This document shows positions 10,231 through 23,257 of a stretch of DNA of 64,000 nt, one piece after another. Positions within the stretch are counted from its first letter, which is position 1. Each line of letters starts with the position of its first letter. Position numbers and translations under genes: made by a program. Below the pieces are notes generated by a model, which was given only the letters and a program-made list of their open reading frames with translations, did not search any database and was not told the DNA's origin. Origin of the DNA: Massariosphaeria phaeospora (taxonomy: Eukaryota; Ascomycota; Dothideomycetes; Pleosporales). The stretch spans positions 1,302,001 to 1,366,000 of the forward strand of contig JAADJZ010000002.1 in the NCBI GenBank assembly GCA_011032825.1. The letters are read 5' to 3'.

Positions 10231-13200
10231 CACTTGGATCGGGTCAGAGGCTTGGAGGAAATGTTCGTCTTGGTCGTTTGCGGAGGACTTTATCTTTCGG
10301 CAGAATATTGCATCGACAAGGATGGTACCAGCATAGATACTATCAATCATCTTTGCCTTTTACATGCTTTTCTCGAACCTTTTCTCGAACCTTTTCTCGT
10401 GACAGTAGAGGTGTTTGTATCAAGTGCTCGATGCAATGATTGAAAGCCGTGAACCGTTACAGTGACACGGCATGCGGCTGTATATCCTTCTTCACTCGGA
10501 GACGTTGCTCCCATGGAGCAGCTCTTTTTTCTCTTCCTCGCTAACTGTCTCGTAGAAGTCTTGTCTCTCCATGGCCAAATATCTGTCTGCTTCAAGTTCT
10601 TCACGGCGACACTCCTGAATGCCTTTTTGCAGGCTTTCCGATGCGCTATGTGCCGTCTCAACTTCAGTCTCGTGCTACATACTGAACCGTTCAGGTGTTG
10701 AACTTCCATGCCAGCAGTATGTTTCCCAGTATTCTCAACGACACGCCTCGTCGCGCGATTGCCGAAGATCCTTGCTGTGCTCCATGTAGCATATGCTGTA
10801 ACATCCCAGGTCGTATGTCCGGTGTCCCTGACTCTGATACATTTGGCAGAACATAGTATTCCTGAGTCGCCTCTAGACTAATCTCCACAGCGTCCTCGAG
10901 CCCATCACGCCCATCCTCATTGTATGTAGTCTCTGGATCTCGTGGTATTTTCTCCTGTCTCCAGAGGCGCATAGAATTCGAGCAACGCGAGTACGTAGAC
11001 GACTTTCGACAAGGCCGCCGGCTTGAACGCGGAGCACAAGGTTCGATTTATGAACAGAATATGCTCTCGAATGTCGCGTAAAATTGGATGTGATGCGTCA
11101 CCTATCGTGGCTGATATCGATGTCAGGAGGACATCCGGCGAGGTCCTGGACGAGAATTTGTCGCGAGCTAATAGCGAGGGAGCTTCGTCTGGGGTTCTGG
11201 CAATTGGAGAGGAGAGCAGTCGCTCCATGACGAGAAAGAAGGCCTGAACGTGGGAATGATGAGGCAGATAGATGGATGGCGGTTGGATACTGCGCTGGAA
11301 AACGGACTGTCTGGTTGGAAGAGAAAATTACGTATTAACATAAGAAGCTCAAGAATTTTGCTAGTCCGTATTCCTCGTTCTAAAACCAGCGCAATAGCTA
11401 TTGACTCAAGAGGTGGGGAGTAGCGTTAACTCTTACAAACAATTTAACTTGTATTAACACTATAAGGAATGGACTCAAGATTGCTCGAAAGTACTAGAAG
11501 ACTGCGTGGCGTAGAATGAGAAAAGAATGTTTGACGAGATGAAGAACATTAAGCATTGCGACATGAACAGAGAACAACGAATGTGTAGATATTCATCTGT
11601 AGGGCTGCCTGCTCATGAAGCTACAATGCAAAGAGAACTTGCATTCTTTATAGCGATCTGAATACATAGCTCCGACCCTATTTCCAAGTTGCTGCAGGTG
11701 GCTGGAGGTGGCTGGAGCCCCGCTTCCGGAGTTCGTGGTCGCGGTGGGCAAGCCCTTTGCAGATGAACCTGTGCGCAGATCTACTGTCAATTATTGGCTG
11801 CTAGGTTGGAAAATAGCATGATTCCTATCTAATTGAGATGGAATGAAGGATGTTCAGATGGTCGGACAGTTTCCTGTAGAATGGCTGTCTTCCGAAGTGT
11901 GAGATCAGCCAGGCGCTAGGTAGAATGAAGCATAGCGTCAACCATCCCACCCTGAACCCGGTTGCTCGTTCGCGGCGTCTTCGACTCTTTCTCAACACCA
12001 CCACATCAAGCCGTCTCGTTCTCTCTCTTGTTCTTTGCTAACCCATCCATCCAGATCGTTATCAGAAATCTAGGCTCTGGCCCCGGCCAGGTGCATCCGC
12101 AGCGCCGCGACAATCGGTAAGCGTCTCTCGGTCATAGCGACACACTGTTCTCGCCAAGTCAATCTATTTCTTCGTAAAGAAGTCCTCGTCCCTTCGCTTC
12201 CCGGGCTTCTAGATGAGCCAGCTGCAGCAGCCCTGTCCCGGTACTGTACCCAGGCTTCACATCTCGTAATTCCGGTCGCCAGGAATCACTCGCGAGGCGC
12301 GATCAAACCTCTGCAAGCTGGATGAAGTTGTCCGGAACCCTGGAACAAGGACCCTCGCGCTGAAGAGATCCAAAGTCTTTGCGCGCTCATTGCGATGAGC
12401 TTCGTTCGTTTCTAGTGCTGGTGAGCCTGAGCGGGTTTCGACGCAAGTTCTGACGCGAGGAGGAAAACCCCCAGGCTGCAGTAGTACGATTGCACCCAGA
12501 CCAGGCCCCACGAGGCGTCAAAAATGATTACAGGAAGTTCCACCATCGATCGGCGGAGCGGAACAACCTCAATCCAAGCATGATGAAATTCACGACAAGA
12601 TGAAGAGAGACGACTAGACAGGCTGAACGGCTACGTCTTCCCTGACCTGCCCTACAAACTTCCTGCACCACCATCATCCACTGGCGGCACACCCTTGAGC
12701 CGAGCAGCTTTCTGCACCAGTACCAACAAACTTAAAATGTCTCTACGATATAGATAACCGCACTGTACCGTCAAGACGGCGGCGAGCCAGTTCTGCACTT
12801 TCAGAGACTTTGGTTCTGTGATCCGGAGCAGCGCGCCTATATGGAGCGGGCACATATTAACCGCTCTAGGCACGGATCGCTCGAAGCGTACCTCAACGCC
12901 ATGTCGCCATTCGAAAATCCCATCGTGCTAGTCTTACATGCATTCGACCCGGAACCCAGGCCTCTAACTATCCGCTGACATCCCCAACCGGGTCGCACCC
13001 AATACCGACATGCGTTCATTGCCTCCCGAACATTCTTTGTTATCCGGCTAAATCCATTTTCAAGCTCAGTCTGCTGCTTATCGCGCATATCTGATGTACT
13101 GCTTAGCTTCATCTCTCAAGTCCACAAGACCAGCTACGCCGCCAGCCTCATACTCTTGTTGTTGCCGTTTTCTACTAGTTGACGATCTTTCATGTGGAAA

Positions 13201-14219
13201 TACTCTGGATATACATGTACTGGTGCACCAGTCTGGATCTAGGCCCCCACAAAATTTGAGGCTGATACCCCAATCTTTCTCTGGCATACTAGGCGCGGCT
13301 CGATATTAAAAGAAGTCGATCTACCGCCCACTGCCTTGGGGCAGCATCCCACGGACGCTAATAATAGCCCTTGGATCCAGCAGTGGAAGCACGTTCCTCG
13401 GATTGACGGCTGCAGATTGCGCGTACCACCACATCAGCGTGGTGTTGCTCTCACTAGTATGTCAGAGGACTATGGCCATGGGGATGTAACTGGGTGACAA
13501 CATTTTAGGTATTCATGTACAGACCAAAGTCCAGCCACCGTGAATCAACATATTGATAGTTACAGATTCAACGAGGCCCTCGCTTGGGCAGGGCATGTTC
13601 GACGGTGGAAGTCCAAATACTACGACTTCCAGTGACGATCCCACAGTTCCTTCTGTAGGATGCGCCTGTGCCACTTGCCCAAACGGGCTCGCCGTCTGCA
13701 AGAGCAATATATCCCACTTACTAGACGACCTCTCTGTGCTCATCTTACAGTCCATCCTGCTTGGGTCTTGTTCTCGAGCTATGCATTACTCGCCGATCTG
13801 GGCCAATCCGGACCCTCGCAATCCTACCCTGTGCCGTCAGCTCTTATCATCCTGCAGACCCTGGCAGCGGAGAATCGCATCCGCAACGTATTTTCGTCTC
13901 TCAAGCGAGCGGAAACACGGCTAGCTGTTGCATTCCAGGCTTAAGAAGTAGCTGTCGTTACCGACTTACTGCCGTACAACATCGTATTCATCTATTGTAC
14001 TGCCCTGTGAGTATCGTGAAGACGGACTTTGCGATATGCTCAATCTATCTACTTGTCGTAGGTACCTTCTAGACTTCTAGTGATACCTGCGCCTTACTTT
14101 GTCTATGAAGATGTAGACTTATAAGTAGTTCAAGTTGTTACTCGCTTTTTGGACTCATCGTCTTCACTCGTTTCATTTGACTTCTTCTAATACCCATAAA
14201 ACTTCAGACTACCTTCACC
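10231..14219. other. gene-poor region, no convincing gene
   Basis: Frames are short and overlap on both strands. A CT-rich, promoter-like stretch at about 11940-12060 is followed by a short open segment ending in GGTAAGC (about 12117), which could be the 5' end of a lost gene. Direct repeats of TTTCTCGAACC occur at about 10370-10395. I see no RNA gene. The right 100 bp are the peroxidase promoter. Confidence 0.45.
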
Positions 14220-15511
14220 ATGAAGACGGTTTCATGTCTGAGCTATGCTCTACTCAGTTTTCTGCCTTCCACGCTTGCCTACCCAGGCATGGAAGGCTCG
14301 ATGAACGACATGCACCATTCCGCGAAAGTGGCCCGCGCGGAGCCGAAGCAGCTTCTCGGTGACCTGAAAACTCTTGCTGATAGCAAGCTCACAGCCATTG
14401 GCAAAGACATCAAGAGCATCCTTCTGTTCGAAAAGAACGCCCAATCCGATGTCATCGACAGCTCCATTCCTCCAGGAACCATCGACAGCGCCGCATGCAA
14501 AGCCGATCTCTGCTGCGTGTGGAAGTGGATCTCATACGAGATGACAGCAAAGTTCAACGGCACCTCCGGTCGATGCACAAAATTTGCAAGGGGTGCTGTG
14601 CGGTTAGGCTTCCACGATGCGGGCGTGTGGACAAACACGAGTACCACTGGTGGCGCAGACGGCAGCATTCTGCTCACCAACGAGATCGACCGTGCAGAGA
14701 ACGATGGCCTCGAAGCTATCGGTGCCCAGATGAAGACATGGTACAACAAGTTCAACAAATACGGCGTCAGCATGGCCGACCTGATTCAATTCGGTGCCAA
14801 CGTCGCCACCGTCGTGTGTCCTCTCGGCCCCCGAATTCGCACCTTCGTCGGCCGCAAAGACAACGCCAAAGCCGGTGGTGACGGCCTCCTTCCCGGTGTC
14901 AATGACTCTGCCGACAAACTCATCAAGCTGTTCCAAGCCAAGACCATCGATCCGCATGATCTCGTCGCGCTGGTCGGCGCGCACACAACGTCGCAGCAGC
15001 ACTTTGTAGACACGGCTCGCGATGGCGATCCCCAGGATTCGACGCCGGGAATCTGGGACATGGCTTTCTATCCCCAGACCACTGGCAACCCGCCGGTGAG
15101 AGTCCAGAAGTTCGCCAGCGACATCGCTTTGTCGAAGGACCCGCGGACGAAGGATGAGTGGACGTCTTTTAGCGATCGGGCTACGGCTCAGGGACACTGG
15201 AACGAGGTTAGTCGCTTTCTGTCATGTTTGGGATTCACCCGCTATTGCTACTACTCTCACATTGGCATGGTACATAGCTAACGATGACGCAGGACTACGC
15301 TAGAGCATATACCCGCCTTTCGCTCCTCGGCGTCAACAACATCAACGACCTCAAGGAATGCACTAAGGTTCTGCCCGCCGAGCGAAAGACTTTCGTCAGC
15401 CAGGACCAGGTCGTGCTGGATATGTGGCTGCAGGGCCAGTTCAACCAGCTAAACAACATGGTAGATGATGGGCAGATGCTGTCGGGTCTGATTTCTACGG
15501 GTAAGGAATGA
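14220..15511 (+). CDS. secreted class II haem peroxidase
   Basis: Two exons, 14220-15206 and 15293-15511, joined across an 86-bp intron (GTTAGT, branch-like GCTAACG, CAG, phase 0), give 401 aa. Residues 1-20 are a signal peptide. The fold markers of class II (fungal secretory) peroxidases are present: distal Arg128 and His132 in RLGFHDAG, the GGADGS calcium/haem-pocket segment (145-149), DLIQFGANVATVVCP, and proximal His255 in VALVGAHT. Cys residues at 93, 98, 99, 119 and 200 suit the family's disulfides. I cannot see a convincing Mn-binding acidic set or the surface Trp of lignin peroxidase, so a generic peroxidase is the safer call. It is intact although it lies among relics. Confidence 0.9.
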
Positions 15512-16529
15512 TAGCCGCCTCAATGGTAGTTCTTGCATGGTGGGTGGTGTCCTTGTCTGCTCGTTTTTACCTAAGCTCGATATATTTGGTATTCTATCTA
15601 TCATCATCTTTCTACACATTCATCTTCTTCCAACGAGATCGTCGCAATTGGCCACCCGACCGTGCCATGTGCGTCGTAGCGTTTGTCCATGTGAGGGGTT
15701 GGTTCTCGCCCGCCCGTTTGCCGCGATAAGCATCCTTTTTCACTTCGTTTGCTCCGTTCTTCAGCTGCCCGTCTCCAAGCGTTTGTACATCCGGCCCATT
15801 CAATGTAGCACCCCAATACCTCAAATACTTGACGCTTCGTCACCATGCCACCGCTTGTCTTTTCCCTCAGTCCTTCGTTGACACCTGCCGATCTGATATC
15901 CATGGGCGCGAATTCCAGCTCTCTCGCGGGTACGAAATGCTGTAGTCGATCACTCGCGGTGGTATGGGGCGTGTCGCACGTCGAAGTGGCGGCGTGGCCA
16001 CGCTCGTAGGCGGTTCTATGGAACAATGAGTACATCGCGGGGCAGGTGTGTGGTTCTACGGGCATGGCTTAGTATGATGCTGATACTCAGGACAGAAGAA
16101 GTACTTCCGCGGTGGGAACGCGCCACGCAGCGCAAAATGCTGTATACTGGGTCGGCGGGTGTGCGACTCGAGGGGCGAAATTGGGCCTCTTGGAATGTCC
16201 CACGAAGTGGCTCCACTGTCAAGCTGTTAGCAATGGAGCATGTATCAGGAGATATCAAAGCAAGCATGGTGTTGATCGGATAGGCATGTGCGGGGTAAGA
16301 AGGTGAAGCTGGGATTTTGCAACTGAAGGCAAGTTCGAGCGCGCCGGGTTGCCCCGGTGAAAAACCACGTGACCGCGGCCCCGCCCACAAAACTCACCTC
16401 AACCAAAGGCGAAAATCTTTTCCGAGATTCTTACCCACCCGTCCTACGACTCTGAAGCCCTCGGTCAGTGCGGAATCTGGTCGCCGTCTCGGCATATCGT
16501 CACTACCTCTTCTCCCCCCAAACCTCACG
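15512..16529. other. intergenic, no gene recognised
   Basis: The left end holds the peroxidase 3' UTR. Frames on the minus strand (15604-16065) and plus strand (16026-16390) have no motif and overlap each other. The CT-rich stretch at about 16385-16529 is the probable promoter/5' UTR of the next gene. Confidence 0.5.
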
Positions 16530-17575
16530 ATGTCTTCAATCGGCCTGCAGCTTCTCAGGCCCATGCGCCTCATCTTGGACGCTATTTTGGATCCTATCAT
16601 GCAGAAGGCAAGTCCCGTTCGGGTTGACCGAGTCGACCCGCCGGAGAATAGCGTATATTTGGAAGGAGTCTCAATGGGGCCTGGTAAGTAGATCTGAGAT
16701 GTTCCTCAAGTCACACTCCGCAACCCGTTGGCGTGCAGCTTTGCTAAGCGTTACTAGTAGAGGCAATATTTCAACCGAGTGAGGCTACCGAAGCTACCGA
16801 GGACCGAGAGCTTGACGCCGCTTCGACAGCCTGGGACTTGGTGCACACAAAAGTCTGTTATTGGCCACAATGCCAGATCAATCACCATACAAGCCAAAGC
16901 CCTATATATAACGTCGTAGGTGAATATTTCAGGTTAGGGAGTGGCTACAACATGCCCAGTTATCTACCTGAGATTATCAAAAGGGCGTTGTTGATGGCAA
17001 ACCAATGCGACTTCACCGTAATGTTTTTGAACGATACGGTTCGGAAGGTTGTCCAGAAATGTATGTCGGATTTCTTGTTCTTAATTTATGGATACTGACA
17101 AACCGCAGTCGATTCTGATGCAAAGGTGTCATGGCTGGCCATAATTCCGCGGCCGCGCTTTCAGTTCAGATTCACGTTCAGATCTCAAATGGCATCACTT
17201 CATTCGGTCCTGCTCCTCGAGATGAGCAACGGCGACAGATTTGTGCTGGATGCTTCGGGGGAACAGTTCGGCATACCGCGGGATCATCAGTTCTTACCTT
17301 GGCACACATACCGAGACTTATACGTCATCAAAAGGGAAGATTGTCCCAGTCAGGTACGCCTCACACGCGACACAGGGGGACATGCCCTGGAAATACAAGA
17401 TCTGGCTGGTGTGTTTGGATCTCAGGTATTGGCGCGGACCAATGCCCAAATCCATCTCTGGGAGGGCGTTCAGCCACTACGGTGGGAATCGTTGAAGGAC
17501 TTGACTCCGGAAGCTTTCGACATTGAAGTGAGGTCGCTGCAAGAGTCGATGCGGACAGCCCTAGCGGAGTTTTGA
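16530..17575 (+). CDS. unknown protein, Cys-His-Asp motif family, member A (intact)
   Basis: Not a family I can name. Three exons: 16530-16683, 16758-17060 and 17109-17575, giving 307 aa. The second acceptor is a tandem TAGTAG, so exon 2 may start at 16758 or 16761 without changing frame. The motif set shared with five other genes in this window is C135 (NQCDFTVMFL), H184 (LHSVLLLE), and D200/Q205 in FVLDASGEQFG, followed by an aromatic PWHTY. The last intron is phase 1, 18 codons after C135. The segment WLAIIPRPRF precedes the His and recurs in the relic at 52.5-53.4 kb. No signal peptide, membrane span or zinc finger is seen. The Cys-His-Asp order suits a papain-like or transglutaminase-like fold, but that is inference. 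Confidence 0.75.
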
Positions 17576-20500
17576 TGCAACAGATCTTGTACATTCAAGG
17601 GCATGGGTTTGGCAGGGATTGCGTCGTGTGCGTAGTATAAATATCAAGGCAGAGGAAGGGCAATTAGCTCTTGGCCTTCAACGGGATCAATCTCACAGTA
17701 TTATCTGAGCTCATTGCATTGCATTTTGTGCCCTGCAATTCTGGTTTGGTTCGAAGCCCATGATTCTTCCTTATCCATACTATAGACACGGCATGCTCGC
17801 GGGATCTATAGCAGGTGCGGCACTGCATAACAGTTGTAGCAGCTTGAACAACAAGGCATAAACTGTAGCATAACGACGAATCCCGTATGATCCGGAGATC
17901 TGTTACATCCCACGATGCGAAGAGCTCGGGATGAAGGTGTGGCAAGGGTAGAACCGCTGCAACATGCAGTATTTCTGCCTGCGCCCCTCACTCAACAGCG
18001 ACAGGAGATTTCTATATGTTCTCTCCCAGTAAGTCATAAGCATAAGCGCATAGAGATACTATGTATTCAGCAGGAGCTCATCCGTTGATGTAACGATAGA
18101 GAGTGTAGAGGCGCAGGGCGTGCTAAGTTAGTGTGGCTAAGCAAATCATCATCCCATCTCTTCATGTCACGGTTTGGAGTCTCTCCTGCCTCACGTGTAG
18201 TGGCGCCTCACCTACGCTGAGGTGCGACTACCCATCCTGTACTAGCGCTGTTTACAGCCCCTCATGTATATCTACCGTTCGTAGCTACACACAATACAAC
18301 CTCAGTTCAATCCTTGAATATTCCGCACATGCGCGTTGCCCACAATCCCCGACACTTCATCACCCCCACTCCGCCACCCCCACCACCTTCAAAACAGCAA
18401 AAAAACGAATTACTCCCTCCCAGCCCGGATTCGAACTTTCGACCAAAAAAAGAGTTCGGCCCGGTGTCGATTGCCTACATCTCTTGTCGCTGGTATAGTC
18501 CTCCTCTGTTCACTGTTAGCGTAGTTCTTTTGAAGGTGTTCTATCTAAACTTTATATACAACTTGCCATTCGCAGGAGAGCCCGCGAAGGCATTAGTTTT
18601 TGCAAACGAATAAATATATATAGTAGAGTTAATTAATTCGTAGGGTTATACGTACAATTGGGGTGGTGTGAGCCAGGGCGTGCCAGGTGGATTAGCGCGA
18701 CCGCTGCACAAGATTAGGCCCCACTCAATAGTCATCGAGGTCAGTGCGTAGGCCTATGTGACGTACATGTCACGGGGCAGTCGTTCTTTGGGCCCGGAGA
18801 GTACCGACACCGCAGTGCCCTTGCACCAGTTCCGCTAAGTCCGGCTATGGCGGAGGGGCATCGTCCTCAACACAACGCGTCGTAGGCCCGCATTGCTCTC
18901 TCGCGCACTCAATAAGCTCTGGAACAGGTAGGTGGAATCTTTACTGAGCTCCCCTCGGAGATCGAAGGTTCTGCGCTCTCACGCGTCCACTATTTACATG
19001 AACCTCCAGCGCAATATTTTACCTCCCCCTCCAGCGCGAACCTTCATCTCAACTTCCAGGACCAACCGGTACCTCCAGACGAACTCTTTACCCCCAGGAA
19101 GAACTTTTCGCTTCGGGAGTGACTTGACGATTGCGAGCCTGCTTCGATCGTAAGCACCAACTGATTCAGCGTAGAGCTCCCATATGCAGCGGCATACTCT
19201 CCCCGACAGAGCTCGATCGATCCCCCACCCCAGATATTCGCGTCCGCCAAACCGAAGCCGCGTCGACATACTCGGGACACTTGAAGACGCGAACGCAGGC
19301 GGGCAAGCCTTCGTGAAACATGGCAGCTTCCTACAATCACACATAGCCTCTCGAGGACGGAAGCTGGCAGTGGCTGTTCCTGGCAGAGCAATCACAACAA
19401 GTATCCCCGCGTTGACGGCTGTCTGCCTTGGTACTGGCTCCACCCACGACAGGAACGACGCAACGGCCATCATCCACGTTTGAGCGCGTCGGCATAGCAG
19501 GGAAGTTTTGTGTTTTTCAATGTGATCGGCTAATATTACACTAGTATAGGCCAAATGGGCTATCCGGGTCAAGCAGACGTTCGCGCTCTCCGAGCTTCCG
19601 CCAACGCGCCATAACCTCTGCGGCATCATTCCCCTCAAATCTCATCACATCCGCTTTCGAGGTTGCCACATCTTCGCCTCGCAGAGCCAACATAAGGGGA
19701 GAAGGATGGGAGGTGGCGCTCTGACTTTGGTGGTTCTTAGCAGATACAAGCTCGGATTTTTATAAACCTTGCGGCACCGTGGAGATCTCCGCGGCATCTC
19801 GCATACGCTCAGAGCGGGTTGGGAGGCAAATGGTTGGCCACATCCACAACACCAGGATTTTCTCATACACGGCTTGAATCAACGACTTCTTGCCAAAGCC
19901 CTTGTTCTTACAATCATACTCGCGAAATCCATGTCTAGGTCTGCATAACACTCTATCCACTACAACGGGTTCATCGGACATGCTCCAAGCCCAAGCTGGT
20001 CCCTACTGTGGCTCTATACTATGCGATGCCATACGTGAATTGCCTTCTAGCTTTGAAATGGTTTAATTGAGAGAATCGGACACATCTGCCCTCCAGGCTT
20101 AGCATGATCTAGTTGAACGGCATACGTCATTCGGACGAGGCGTTCGAAGATAAACTTCTCCCTTACACTTAATTTATGTATCTAGTTTTGGTATCTGACT
20201 AACAATATGTCAGTTATGAGATAATCTGAATAGACAGCCGCGCTTCCGTGCCTATTTCCTTGTCGACCTAACATTCCCACTTCACCTAACGGCTCCGATG
20301 CTCTCTCGCGCTTCAGATCCTATGGCCTGCCCCATCAACTGGTCGAACTCGGTTACACGCGTAATAGCTGGGTCTTCCCCAATATCCTCAGAGTATGGGA
20401 GTTTCCTGCGGGGAAACTCGTTTCCTTTAGCCTAAGATAGACAATGCGAGATCTCAGCAATTGGTCTAGAGTTTCATCATTTAAAATTTCCCGGGGCAAG

Positions 20501-21051
20501 TAGCCTTGTTATTTGTGGAGCATCCAATGGTTCCAATACTGGTTCGTTGTAAAAAATCGTTGATATCGGATCTGTCTTGGTATGGAGTCCTTGGCGCTTA
20601 CTTTACATAGTATATCGTCTGTTAGGTTCTCAAGCAAGGAATTCCAGCATCAGAAGCAGCCTCAGAAGATGAGCAAGGCCAATATAAATGCTAGTATATG
20701 CACCCTATTCCTGGAGTGTCTTGATCTTGATGCTCAAAGTATGGTGCACGAGCTTGTAAACACTGTTATGCACAGACACTGGCAGATATTACGGGCTTTC
20801 GAGTCGGACACTCGAGTGAAGAACTGGCCACTGGAAAAATTGGTGCGTCGTTGCAGGGGTTTCCCTTGTAGTCGAACAAACGGAGTCGAGAGCCATGATC
20901 GTGGTCCGTCTTCACCGGAGTATCTAACCCCACCCACAACAAAATTGCCTCGACCTCCAAAAACTTCCTCTTCCGCACCACCAACCTTCAAAACTCACTT
21001 CCATCTTCAACGCCCTCCCAAAAATCGCCTTGCTATTACAGCTTCTACAAA
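17576..21051. other. gene-poor region, no convincing gene
   Basis: There is a possible frame at 20582-21055 (+, 157 codons) with a Pro/Ser-rich end running into the next gene's 5' side, and a minus-strand frame at 18994-19638. Neither has recognisable motifs. AT-rich stretches occur at about 18600-18660 and 20150-20240. A TTCGAATCC-like string at about 18427 was examined as a tRNA and rejected. Confidence 0.4.
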
Positions 21052-21856
21052 ATGAACCACCTGATCACAGCTTCTAGCGTGTGGCGAGCGTTTGACGCCA
21101 TGCGTTGCATCGTTTGCGAGGGATCGCTTGGCCGTCCCGCGGGCGCAGTCAATCGCACGTGTGACGCCTGCAACATTGGCCTTGACAACAGGTAGGAAGA
21201 AACTGTCCTTCGTGACCTTGTTGGAAACATCTTCGAATTCCTCATGGTGCTTAGAAACAGGCAGCTGGGTGACGAGATTACTTCAGCGATGGATACAATC
21301 TCCGGGGAGACAATTTTCGTTTTTGCGCGCGGTTATTTCGACACGACCTCTGAAGCGAGGAAGAAGTACCTGCCGGCCGTCCACGATGTGACCATACAAC
21401 AAGGAAGCACACTGGCCGCGCACCAGCTGAGCGTCGCCCAGAGGAAAATGCTGCGCTTCCTCATGCTGTCGCACGAGCAGGAGGATAATTTCATGATGCT
21501 CACCCATGCGATAATGAAGCGCGCCTTGCACGGTTAGTACAACCACCTTGGATCCCTTACCATTCCTAATGAATCAAGCTAACATACAATTAGAGTATCA
21601 CGAAGACATCAGCTGCATCGAGGAGGTGGAGTATCTGGACCAGACCACACTTCAGAAATGCCGACTCTACCGTGTCACCACCCTCGACGCCTCCCTCTCC
21701 AAATACGCGGTTACTTTTGCGGATCGCGCGCGCGGTAGACTGCCGTTAGTGACGAAATGGCACACATACGAATCTCAATACATCAAAGGACGTTTCACCT
21801 CACATGAATTGGGCAAGTGGAAGTCTGTTGCAACGGCGAACAGTGCGTTGCAGTGA
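21052..21856 (+). CDS. unknown protein with N-terminal CxxC pairs, 3' end interrupted by an hAT transposon
   Basis: Not recognised. Three exons (21052-21191, 21255-21532, 21594-21856) with good splice sites (GTAGGA/TTAG; GTTAGT, branch GCTAACA, TTAG) splice in frame. Residues 19-22 (CIVC) and 38-41 (CDAC) form two CxxC pairs that could bind zinc. The rest is predicted mixed helix. The present stop (TGA, 21854-21856) lies inside the terminal inverted repeat of the hAT element that begins at 21851. The codon before the element is TTG (21848-21850), the end of the 8-bp target duplication. The original reading frame resumes after the element at 25481 and runs 24 codons to its own TGA at 25553. 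The gene has thus lost 24 C-terminal residues and gained one Gln, giving 226 instead of 249 aa. It also lost its native 3' UTR. Confidence 0.75.
21843..21850. repeat. left 8-bp target site duplication (GTGCGTTG)
   Basis: Perfect copy of the 8 bp at 25473-25480. An 8-bp duplication is the standard length for hAT elements. Confidence 0.95.
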
Positions 21857-21872
21857 TTTTCAAGGACGGATT
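21851..21872. repeat. left terminal inverted repeat of the hAT element
   Basis: It reads CAGTGATTTTCAAGGACGGA and continues TT. The right end, read on the minus strand, is CAGTGATTCACAGGGACGGA then TT. 19 of 22 positions match. The adjoining GGACGGAT...ATCCGTCC (about 21864-21892) is an extra small palindrome. GGATAATC subterminal motifs occur near both ends. Confidence 0.9.
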
Positions 21873-23257
21873 TCCCCGTGATCCGTCCCTGCTCCCTCAG
21901 TCCCTACAGACCATGGATAATCCAAGGATTACTCGCTAATATCCTTGGCCTATACTAACTTGTATAGTAATAGGATATGCCGTAGTCCCAAAGGTTATTT
22001 GTACGGTCTCTATCAACCTGTGAGATGAGGCCGTCACGTACGGATTCGAACAGAGCTTCAAGTACGCGTTCAATTTTGATGTATACAGTACAAAACGCCT
22101 CGATCTCATGCAGAGTAGCCTATGTAGCGTCAATGGGAGGCCATTGCTCTACAAATAGTTTATTATCGTCGTCGTCGTCGCCTATATACTCTCGCCAGTA
22201 TTCCGTGATGGTTGACATCTCTGCGTCCTCTCCTCCGCGTAACTGAGCGTCGTGATCTCCAATAGATATAAGGCCTGAGTTGCCCCAATTGTTGAGGCAA
22301 AGGTGAGCTTCAAGCGTAGCCTCTCCTATACGGCCACGTCGCTCAGCTAAGGTAACTCCGCCGTCACTGAAAATACGCTCTGGCTCAGAGCTCATGGCGG
22401 GAATTGACAGGAGATCAATAGCCATTCGAGATAGGCGCGGGTACTGAGATCTGATCGCTGGTCTCCTCCAATATAGAGAAGGTACAACGCTCTCATCAGT
22501 ATCTCGAGGCGTTGATAGGTAGCTAGATAGCTCATCTTCTGTAATGATCTCCGGGGCGCCTTTCTTTCGCGACTCCTTCAGCATCTCCTGTAGCGGGCGA
22601 TATTTGCGGGTGGTATTGACGCTGCGCTCTTGAAGTGGTGTACGTGTTTGAGATAGCTGAGATGACTGAGATGACTGTGATAGTATCTCTCCAGCGGTGG
22701 CAGGATAGTCCTTTTCGAATAGCTCTCGTACTTTCTTGATAGAGTGATCAGCCCAAGCCTTACCCCATGCCTCTACAATGAAGGGTCTCTTTTGACGAGG
22801 ATCTAGAAGTACTGTAGCTGCATATGCGGGAGAGACGTCACTAATCTCGTAGTACTTTCTGGCTTTGCCCTAGGCGTGTTCAATAGCCACCCAGAACGGT
22901 TTCTTGTCAGGATCATCTTGGTACTGTACTTTCAATCTCTCTAGGTTACCCATGAGGAGACCTAGCAGAGGTACGACGTACGCTATACCAAGATGAGAAG
23001 CCTCATTTGGTCGTCCTTCAAGAGCTTCAGTTGCCTCCTTGAATGGAGCAAGGATCTCAACTAGTTCAGTGATAATAGACCACCCATCGGCTCCTAGGCG
23101 TTCCTGGAAGATGTTACGGACTATGGAGTCCGCAGGGAGTTGTGCGAGAGGCAATTCACTGCTCTAGGTGTACCTTACGCTCTCTAGGTCTAGAAAATGC
23201 TCAATGGCAGCGCGGAGCCTCAGCGCGCGCACCAGCATATCCCAGGTTGAGTTCCAC

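Noticed and set aside
18420..18470. tRNA-like GGATTCGAAC string (minus-strand TTCGAATCC)
   Set aside because: The T-arm stem (GAAAG / CCGGG) does not pair and no matching acceptor stem lies about 70 nt away.
18994..19638. 214-codon minus-strand frame
   Set aside because: No motif, mixed composition, no splice or promoter support.
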